Shown: positions 24,268 to 30,906 of the stretch, piece by piece
Numbering within the stretch: the first letter of the stretch is position 1
How the letters are laid out: each line of letters starts with the position of its first letter
Source of the DNA: Streptomyces sp. NRRL S-455
GTDB lineage: Bacteria; Actinomycetota; Actinomycetes; Streptomycetales; Streptomycetaceae
Length of the DNA stretch: 30,906 nucleotides
Direction: 5' to 3'
NCBI RefSeq assembly: GCF_000717875.1
Contig: NZ_JOCT01000045.1
Coordinates: 1 to 30,906 of the forward strand
The notes under the pieces: generated by a model
What the model was told of the DNA's origin: nothing
Database searches by the model: none
What the model saw: the letters and a program-made list of their open reading frames with translations, nothing else
Made by a program: the position numbers and the translations under genes

Positions 24268-24906
24268 ATGCAGACCCGCTCCTGGTTGCGCCGCGCATCA
24301 GTGACCGCCGTCTCGGCGGCCGCCCTCGTGGCCATGGCAGCACCGGCCGACGCCACGACCAGCACCTCCGCCGCCACGGCCGCCACCGCGGCCTCCACGG
24401 CCGCCGCCGCTGACGTCGACTACGCCACCTGGCAGAAGGACTGCCAGGCGGTGATGGACCAGGCGCTGCCCTATCTGAAGCAGCGCATCGCGGCCACGAA
24501 GCCGGGCGAGAAGCAGGCGATCGTATTCGACATCGACAACACCACACTGGAGACCGATTTCGGCTTCAGCTACCCGCAGCCCGCCAACAAGCCGGTCCTG
24601 GAAGTGGCGAGATACGCGCAGGAGCGCGGTGTCGCCCTGTTCTTCGTGACCGCCCGGCCGGACATCATCCACTCGTTCACCGAGTACAACCTCAAGCAGG
24701 CCGGCTACCAGGTCTCCGGCCTCTACGTCCGGAACTTCATCGACCTCTTCAAGAACGTCGCCGAGTACAAGACGGCCCAGCGCGTCAACGTCGAGAAGAA
24801 GGGCTACACGATCATCGCGAACATCGGCAACAGCGCCACCGACCTCTCGGGCGGCCACGCCGAGAAGACGTACAAGCTGCCGGACTACGACGGGCAGCTC
24901 TCCTGA
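24268..24906 (+). CDS. Secreted HAD-family acid phosphatase-like protein
   Basis: A 212-residue exported protein with a twin-Arg-containing but Sec-like signal peptide (MQTRSWLRRASVTAVSAAALVAMAAPADA), an Ala/Thr/Ser-rich spacer (about 30-48), then a HAD fold. The catalytic motif is VFDIDNTTLE (nucleophile Asp and acid/base Asp), motif II is FFVTARPD, and the late motif is NIGNSATDL. It resembles class B / plant vegetative-storage-type acid phosphatases. The ATG at 24268 follows a weak AGAGGA. The natural substrate is unknown; I see no Pho boxes. It ends at a bidirectional hairpin facing clpC. Confidence 0.9.
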   Translation: MQTRSWLRRASVTAVSAAALVAMAAPADATTSTSAATAATAASTAAAADVDYATWQKDCQAVMDQALPYLKQRIAATKPGEKQAIVFDIDNTTLETDFGFSYPQPANKPVLEVARYAQERGVALFFVTARPDIIHSFTEYNLKQAGYQVSGLYVRNFIDLFKNVAEYKTAQRVNVEKKGYTIIANIGNSATDLSGGHAEKTYKLPDYDGQLS

Positions 24907-24932
24907 CAGCGAGCCGGACCACGGCATGCGAA

Positions 24933-24962
24933 AAGGGCCGGTGCTTTTCAGCACCGGCCCTT
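24933..24962. terminator. Bidirectional hairpin terminator, phosphatase gene / clpC
   Basis: AAGGGCCGGTGCT (24933-24945) pairs perfectly with 24950-24962 around a TTTC loop. TTCT follows on the plus strand. Confidence 0.88.
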
Positions 24963-24980
24963 CTCACTCGACCGTGACGC

Positions 24981-27506
<2,526 letters not shown>

Positions 27507-27718
27507 CGTTAATCGCTCCTCAGAGCGGTCAGGCAGTGGGGGGAACTTCCCCTCCCTGTCCTTCCGCAGCTTAGTCCCGCAAGCGGGGACCGCTCATTCC
27601 AACTGCCGACACCGGACCGAGAACCAACACCGCCTCCTGACCCCGAACGCCGACATCTGCTCCAACCCGATGGTGCGAGACGATGTTCCCGCAGGCCAGG
27701 CAGATACCCCACTCGCCA

Positions 27719-27735
27719 GTACGCCGATGGCGAAC
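27719..27735 (-). promoter_or_regulatory. ClgR-type box upstream of clpC
   Basis: On the minus strand it reads GTTCGCCATCGGCGTAC, fitting the GTTCGC-N5-GCG pattern remembered for ClgR sites before actinobacterial clp genes. It lies just upstream of the possible -10 at 27701-27706. Confidence 0.55.
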
Positions 27736-27791
27736 GTGAGACGGCCTTTTCCGCGTGGCGCCCCCTCCCACTAGGGATGTCTTACCCGTAG

Positions 27792-27804
27792 GGACCTCAG
27801 GTCC
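27792..27804. promoter_or_regulatory. Perfect palindrome in the clpC divergent region
   Basis: GGACCT-C-AGGTCC, enclosed by CCCGTAG (27785-27791) and CTACGGG (27830-27836). It could be an operator or a nested hairpin; no regulator is known. Confidence 0.3.
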
Positions 27805-27947
27805 ATGCCGAACACCCCCGTTCCCTCCGCTACGGGCGAACAACCTTGCGCCTCCCGGCACCCCCCACACGCCCCTCTTTCGCCACTCCTTGCACTCGTT
27901 TTGACACTCAGCGTAACCCGCATGCCCTTCGGGCGGTTGCGCTTGGC

Positions 27948-28787
27948 ATGTTCGGTGCCCCTCGCTCCGTGACCGCGGCCGGGTCCCCGGTGGTCCCGCC
28001 GCCCCGCCGTCCGCTCGACACGAGCGGCCATGGCTCCGGTCGCCTCGCCGCGAGCGGTCAGGTCCGGCGGTGGTACGAGTGCGAACTGGGCTGGCCGACG
28101 GTCTCCGGGGATCCGGTGCGGCTGGTGGTGGGGGCGCGCTTCGACGTCCTGGACGTGCCGGCCGAGGCGGGACACGCGGCGCTGCGGCGCCTGGGGCCCG
28201 GCGCTCCGGTGGCCCTGCGAGGGGACCGGATGCGGTTCCTGGTGGCCTCGGGCAGCGCTGAGGAGCTGCCAGGGCTGCTGGAGTGGCTGGAGTGGGGAAC
28301 GCTGGCGCTCGATCTGAGGACGATCGGCGCGGGCGGCGCGATGGAGGCGCCGGTACCGCCTTGTGGGGCGGGTGGGCTGCCGTCCTGCGGGGCGGGAGGG
28401 CAGCCGTCCTGCGGGGCGAGAGGGCTGCCGCACTGCGGGGCGAGTGGGCTGCCGCACTGCGGGGTCGGCGGGTCGACGTCCTGCGGGGCGGGTGGGCCGC
28501 TGCCCCGGGCTGTGGAGGGTCCGTTGCTCTCCGGGGCCGGCCCATGTGGTGGGCGGGCGCTTTCACCGGGTCGTCGGCATGATTCCCAGGGGGCCGCTGT
28601 GTGGTTGCGGCCCCCCGAGCCGGGGTGCGAGGTCGAGGCCTCGCTGCCGACGCTGTCGGCCTTGGGGGGCGGTGCGGGTGCACCCGATCTCGTGCGGCTG
28701 GTGGACACGGTGGCCACTCACTGCCACCGAGTCCGGCTGCGGCGCGCGTGCGCCCAGCCGACGCCCTCGCGTGCGCGGGGTCGGTAG
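27948..28787 (+). CDS. SCO3374-type hypothetical protein with cysteine octapeptide repeat
   Basis: About 279 residues, function unknown. The segment VRRWYECELGWPTVSGDPVRL recalls the N-terminus of bifunctional primase/polymerase-like (Prim-Pol) proteins. Two conserved blocks (VRRWYE to LALDLRTIGAG; AAVWLRPPEPGCEVEASLPTL to HCHRVRLRR) are split by an insert with six 8-residue repeats, consensus CGAGGLPS (28362-28505). Position between clpC and lsr2 matches the SCO3374 family as I remember it. The start is uncertain: ATG 27948 or GTG 27969 are both possible and neither has a clear ribosome site; TTGACA at 27901 would fit either. It converges on lsr2 with 12 nt between the stops. The WYE-CELGWP start may bind nucleotide, but that is speculation. 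Confidence 0.75.
   Translation: MFGAPRSVTAAGSPVVPPPRRPLDTSGHGSGRLAASGQVRRWYECELGWPTVSGDPVRLVVGARFDVLDVPAEAGHAALRRLGPGAPVALRGDRMRFLVASGSAEELPGLLEWLEWGTLALDLRTIGAGGAMEAPVPPCGAGGLPSCGAGGQPSCGARGLPHCGASGLPHCGVGGSTSCGAGGPLPRAVEGPLLSGAGPCGGRALSPGRRHDSQGAAVWLRPPEPGCEVEASLPTLSALGGGAGAPDLVRLVDTVATHCHRVRLRRACAQPTPSRARGR
28362..28505 (+). repeat. Six tandem 24-bp repeats (Cys-Gly octapeptide)
   Basis: Units start at 28362, 28386, 28410, 28434, 28458 and 28482, with TGC/TGT-GGG as the first two codons each time. The encoded units are CGAGGLPS, CGAGGQPS, CGARGLPH, CGASGLPH, CGVGGSTS and CGAGGPLP. They stay in frame. Confidence 0.9.
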
Positions 28788-28799
28788 TGGTGCGGCTGT

Positions 28800-29135
28800 T
28801 CAGCCGTTGGCCTTCTCGTAGGCCTCGCGGATGGTCGCGGGAACACGGCCGCGGTCGTTGACCTCGTAGCCGTTCTCCTTCGCCCAGGCGCGGATGGCCG
28901 CGGTGTCCTGGCTGCCGCTCGAAGCCGCGCGTGCCTTCCCGCGCCCGCCCGAAGCGCGGCCTCCGGTACGACGACCGCCCTTCACGTAAGGCTCGAGAAG
29001 GCCACGGAGCTTGTCCGCATTGGCGGTGGTGAGATCGATCTCGTACGTCTTGCCGTCCAGCGCGAACGTCACGGTCTCGTCCGCCTCGCCACCGTCGAGG
29101 TCGTCGACAAGAAGGACCTGAACCTTCTGTGCCAC
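28800..29135 (-). CDS. lsr2: Lsr2 nucleoid-associated protein
   Basis: Lsr2 is an H-NS-like protein that bridges AT-rich DNA and silences horizontally acquired and specialised-metabolism genes in Streptomyces. The 111-residue protein has the N-terminal dimer domain (VQVLLVDDLDGGEADETVTF, about 1-50), a basic linker (KGGRRTGGRASGGRGKARA), and the C-terminal DNA-binding domain with the AT-hook-like RGR (95-97) in NDRGRVPATI. The GTG at 29135 has AAAGGAAA upstream; the longer open frame from 29324 is non-coding. It is monocistronic. A possible promoter has TATAAC (29202-29207) about 70 nt upstream. Confidence 0.97.
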   Translation of the reverse strand: MAQKVQVLLVDDLDGGEADETVTFALDGKTYEIDLTTANADKLRGLLEPYVKGGRRTGGRASGGRGKARAASSGSQDTAAIRAWAKENGYEVNDRGRVPATIREAYEKANG

Positions 29136-29201
29136 CGGATTTCCTTTCATCGATATCTTCAGGGCCGGGGTGTGCCGGCGTCCGCCGTATCGCCGTCCCC
29201 T

Positions 29202-29231
29202 GTTATATGCAGTGCTGCAGTACCTCGGAAA
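29202..29231 (-). promoter_or_regulatory. Candidate lsr2 promoter
   Basis: TATAAC (-10, 29202-29207) with TTTCCG (29226-29231) 18 nt further upstream on the minus strand. The -10 is unusually AT-rich for this genome; the -35 is poor. Confidence 0.4.
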
Positions 29232-29405
29232 GCAAACCGCTTTTCCCGGAAAAACACAAACCCTCGGCAGAGACCGGCAGCCCCGGCTCCGTCCGGAAAC
29301 GTGCGCGTTTCGGACATAGGGCACCGGGGAAGGGCCGGCGGCGCGGAATATGCCTTGACGAACCGGTCGGCCGGTGGATGTGACCGGTCTTGTGCCCGAC
29401 TTGCG

Positions 29406-29438
29406 GTCGACTAGCGGCCGAGTAGTGGTCGAGTAGTG
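29406..29438. repeat. Three 11-bp tandem repeats
   Basis: GTCGACTAGCG, GCCGAGTAGTG and GTCGAGTAGTG follow each other directly, with a partial fourth GTCG. The period is close to one helical turn. It lies between the argA-like gene end and the lsr2 promoter region. Confidence 0.6.
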
Positions 29439-29451
29439 GTCGTCCCGACGC

Positions 29452-29985
29452 TCACAGATGCAGAAGCATCCGGCTGTTGCCCAAGGTGTTCGGTTTCACT
29501 CGTTCGAGACCGAGGAACTCCGCGACACCCTCGTCATAGGAACGCAGCAGCTCGGCGTAGACATCCGTGTCGACGGGCGTCTCGCCGATCTCCACGAAGC
29601 CGTGCTTGCTGAAGAACTCCACTTCGAAGGTCAGACAGAAAACCCTGCGAACGCCGAGCCAGCGGGCGGTGTGCAGCAACTTCTCCAGCAACTGGTGGCC
29701 GACGCCCGCGCCCTTCAGGCCGGGCTTCACCGCGAGAGTGCGGACTTCCGCGAGGTCTTCCCACATCACGTGCAGCGCGCCGCAGCCGACGACCTCGGCG
29801 TTGTCGTCCCGTTCCGCGACCCAGAACTCCTGGATGTCCTCGTAAAGCGTCACCGTTGCTTTGTCCAGCAGGATGCGGCCGCGGACGTAGGCGTCAAGGA
29901 GACCGCGCACGGCCGGGACATCGCTGGTGCGGGCCCGTCGGACGGTGATGGCTTTTGCGGGGGCTTCGGGGGTGTTCGCGGACAT
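29452..29985 (-). CDS. argA: GNAT amino-acid N-acetyltransferase, first step of arginine synthesis
   Basis: A 177-residue GNAT protein of the short actinobacterial N-acetylglutamate synthase type, which starts arginine synthesis by acetylating glutamate. The acetyl-CoA loop is seen as VKPGLKGAGVGHQLLEKLL, and the C-terminal SKHGFVEIGETPVDTDVYAELLRSYDEGVAEFL matches ArgA-type proteins as I remember them. It has no N-terminal kinase-like domain, unlike E. coli ArgA. The ATG at 29985 follows the stop of the BlaI-type gene by 9 nt, with no separate ribosome site, so translation is probably coupled. A generic acetyltransferase cannot be excluded. Confidence 0.87.
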   Translation of the reverse strand: MSANTPEAPAKAITVRRARTSDVPAVRGLLDAYVRGRILLDKATVTLYEDIQEFWVAERDDNAEVVGCGALHVMWEDLAEVRTLAVKPGLKGAGVGHQLLEKLLHTARWLGVRRVFCLTFEVEFFSKHGFVEIGETPVDTDVYAELLRSYDEGVAEFLGLERVKPNTLGNSRMLLHL

Positions 29986-29994
29986 GAGCGGACG

Positions 29995-30486
29995 CTATCG
30001 CCCGCCGTGGTCCTCAGCGGAGGCGGGGTTCTCCGGGGAGGCTTCCCCGGGTTCTGCGGGTTCTGCCGGTTCTGCGGGTTCCGGCGGTTCCGAGGGTTCC
30101 GACGGTTCGGTCGGTTTCTGGGTTTCCGGGCTCTGGACGATGCGCACGGCATCACGGAGAGTCTCTCGCTGTTCCTCGCTCATCATGCCGAAGAAGGCGA
30201 CGAGAGCCGCCGCGGGGTTGTCGCTCTGCGACCAGGCGTCGTTCATCAGAGCGGCGGCGTAGGCGGCGCGTGTGGACACCGCCTCATATCGATAGGCGCG
30301 GCCTTCCGCCTGGCGGCGCACCCAGCCCTTCTGATGGAGATTGTCCAAAACGGTCATCACCGTGGTGTACGCGATGGACCGCTCCTTCTGAAGATCTTCC
30401 AGGACTTCTCGAACGGTCACCGGGCGGTTCCACTTCCACACCCGCGACATGACCGCGTCTTCGAGTTCTCCCAATGGGCGAGGCAC
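29995..30486 (-). CDS. BlaI/MecI/CopY-family transcriptional regulator
   Basis: A 163-residue regulator. The N-terminal winged helix (about 1-80; LGELEDAVMSRVWKWNRPVTVREVL, TTVMTVLDNLHQKGWV) is typical of BlaI/MecI/CopY. The C-terminal tail (about 120-150) is [TSPA]EP repeats encoded by eight 9-bp tandem units (30051-30122). No BlaR1-type sensor protease (M56) gene is next to it; its partner gene is the argA-like acetyltransferase 9 nt downstream. The GTG at 30486 has TATTGT ending 8 nt upstream, a leaderless layout. I see no TACA-N-TGTA operator in the upstream region. Confidence 0.92.
   Translation of the reverse strand: MPRPLGELEDAVMSRVWKWNRPVTVREVLEDLQKERSIAYTTVMTVLDNLHQKGWVRRQAEGRAYRYEAVSTRAAYAAALMNDAWSQSDNPAAALVAFFGMMSEEQRETLRDAVRIVQSPETQKPTEPSEPSEPPEPAEPAEPAEPGEASPENPASAEDHGGR
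30051..30122. repeat. Eight 9-bp tandem repeats encoding Glu-Pro triplets
   Basis: Units such as GTTCTGCGG and GTTCCGAGG run without gaps in the 3' part of the BlaI-type gene and encode the [AST]EP tail on the minus strand. Confidence 0.85.
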
Positions 30487-30494
30487 AGCTCAGA

Positions 30495-30500
30495 ACAATA
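30495..30500 (-). promoter_or_regulatory. -10 box for a leaderless start (BlaI-type gene)
   Basis: TATTGT on the minus strand, 8 nt before the GTG at 30486. Confidence 0.5.
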
Positions 30501-30561
30501 GTGGGAGATCTCGGTAATGGCGTGGCGGACGTGCGCTTCACCGGCGAATGGGAACAAAAAG

Positions 30562-30604
30562 GGCGTACGACTCGAAGCGCGTCGCGCTCGCGGGGTCGTA
30601 CGCC
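30562..30604. terminator. Hairpin between the small membrane protein gene and the BlaI gene
   Basis: GGCGTACGAC (30562-30571) pairs perfectly with GTCGTACGCC (30595-30604), and an inner AGCG/CGCT stem lies in the loop. It follows the small gene at 30627 on the minus strand. Confidence 0.65.
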
Positions 30605-30626
30605 GTCGGCGGGATGCCGGGGTGGC

Positions 30627-30788
30627 TCAGGCGTCGGCCTTCGTGTCCGTGTGCGCGAGGGCGGCGTCCACGGCCGCGTCCTCCTTGGCCTTGTTGGCGC
30701 CGCCCTGTGTCTTCACGATCACCCGGATCACGCCGATGAAGAAGACGGCCATGACGACCGGGGGCAGGAGCGCGGAGACGTAGTCCAT
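30627..30788 (-). CDS. Small membrane protein, 53 residues
   Basis: A short gene with near-perfect G/C at third positions. It encodes MDYVSALLPPVVMAVFFIGV and so on, one membrane span (about 4-25), then a hydrophilic tail rich in Lys, Ala and Asp (KTQGGANKAKEDAAVDAALA). I recall similar small proteins from Streptomyces genomes without known function. TACCCT ends 6 nt before the ATG at 30788, so the mRNA is probably leaderless. It starts 18 nt after the stop of the partial gene at the window edge. Confidence 0.75.
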   Translation of the reverse strand: MDYVSALLPPVVMAVFFIGVIRVIVKTQGGANKAKEDAAVDAALAHTDTKADA

Positions 30789-30794
30789 GACTCC

Positions 30795-30800
30795 AGGGTA
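30795..30800 (-). promoter_or_regulatory. -10 box for a leaderless start (small membrane protein)
   Basis: TACCCT on the minus strand, 6 nt before the ATG. It overlaps the end of the spacer after the upstream partial gene. Confidence 0.5.
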
Positions 30801-30806
30801 GCCACG

Positions 30807-30906
30807 TCAGCCGGCGGCGAGCTGCTGGGGGTTCGCCGGGGGTGGCGGGGTGGGCTTGCGGCGCGGGAAGACCTCGCCCGGGGTGGGGATGGGGCGGGAG
30901 GGCTTC
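30807..30906 (-). CDS. C-terminal end of a gene running out of the window
   Basis: The last 32 codons of a minus-strand gene end with TGA at 30807-30809. They encode a Pro/Arg-rich tail ending PPPPANPQQLAAG, with GEVFPRRKPTPPP before it, and third positions are nearly all G or C. Too little is present to name the product. Confidence 0.6.
   Translation of the reverse strand, partial: KPSRPIPTPGEVFPRRKPTPPPPANPQQLAAG

Larger units (their letters stand above)
27507..27947. other. clpC / SCO3374-type intergenic region
   Basis: A divergent 441-bp gap. It contains the ClgR-type box and a possible clpC -10 (TATCTG on the minus strand, 27701-27706). It also holds a GGACCT-C-AGGTCC palindrome (27792-27804) nested inside a CCCGTAG/CTACGGG inverted repeat (27785-27836), and a TTGACA (27901-27906) that may drive the rightward gene. 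No small gene with good coding signs is seen. Confidence 0.45.
29136..29451. other. lsr2 upstream region
   Basis: A 316-bp gap with no gene I can support. It holds the lsr2 promoter candidate, a near-perfect hairpin (TCCGGAAACG with CGTTTCGGA, 29292-29313), two ACCGGT palindromes (around 29360 and 29380), and 11-bp tandem repeats next to the acetyltransferase gene end. Its middle part is AT-richer, as expected if Lsr2 controls its own gene. Confidence 0.5.

Noticed and set aside
27571..27770. A small frame upstream of clpC with GICLACGNIV, resembling a zinc knuckle
   Set aside because: Its third-position bias fades halfway, and it overlaps the ClgR-type box and the probable promoter and leader of clpC. 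Streptomyces clpC is not preceded by mcsA.
28362..28505. 24-bp repeats as a CRISPR array
   Set aside because: There are no unique spacers. The units are contiguous, in frame and encode an octapeptide.

Overview
The window is chromosomal DNA of a Streptomyces. The base composition is very GC-rich, with nearly every third codon position G or C. Several genes are diagnostic: the sigE-cseA-cseB-cseC envelope-stress operon, disA beside radA, an Lsr2 nucleoid protein and a ClpC unfoldase. From memory the gene order matches the ilvD-to-lsr2 region of the Streptomyces core chromosome; I could not check this by search.

Layout, left to right. 1-2761: a short SH3-like protein gene (minus) diverges from a membrane Ser/Thr kinase with an extracytoplasmic PQQ-type beta-propeller. 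2828-7412: a minus-strand run holds ilvD, a TetR regulator translationally coupled to a TIM-barrel sugar isomerase/epimerase-like gene, and a Ppx/GppA phosphatase. 7484-10012: a cysteine-rich protein converges on a fusion protein that joins sigma-factor-like regions, an anti-sigma-like zinc motif, one membrane span and a BACON-like domain. 10208-12821: radA and disA. 12821-13579: a small insertion sequence sits inside the disA stop codon; its inverted repeats are perfect but its transposase is internally deleted. 13676-15858: a membrane-anchored hypothetical protein, then a decayed patch where a PAP2 phosphatase and a NarL-type histidine kinase are both cut off at one junction. 15972-20582: mutY, then sigE-cseABC. 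20820-23129: a DHA2-type efflux gene and a divergent TetR regulator, separated by a long inverted-repeat operator. 23209-27506: a secreted M23 peptidase, a secreted HAD phosphatase and clpC. 27948-30906: an SCO3374-type protein with a cysteine repeat, lsr2, an argA-type acetyltransferase coupled to a BlaI-family regulator, a 53-residue membrane protein and the 3' end of one more gene.

Most of this is core housekeeping: DNA repair and c-di-AMP (radA, disA, mutY), branched-chain amino acid and arginine synthesis (ilvD, argA), proteostasis (clpC), chromosome silencing (lsr2) and envelope sensing (sigE-cse, the PQQ kinase, the BACON protein, the M23 peptidase). The accessory signals are the IS in the disA stop codon, the double-truncation scar near 14985, the cysteine octapeptide repeat and the sigma/anti-sigma-like BACON fusion. 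Eight genes have a TANNNT hexamer ending 6-8 nt before the start codon, which suggests leaderless mRNAs. No tRNA, rRNA, CRISPR array or prophage was seen.
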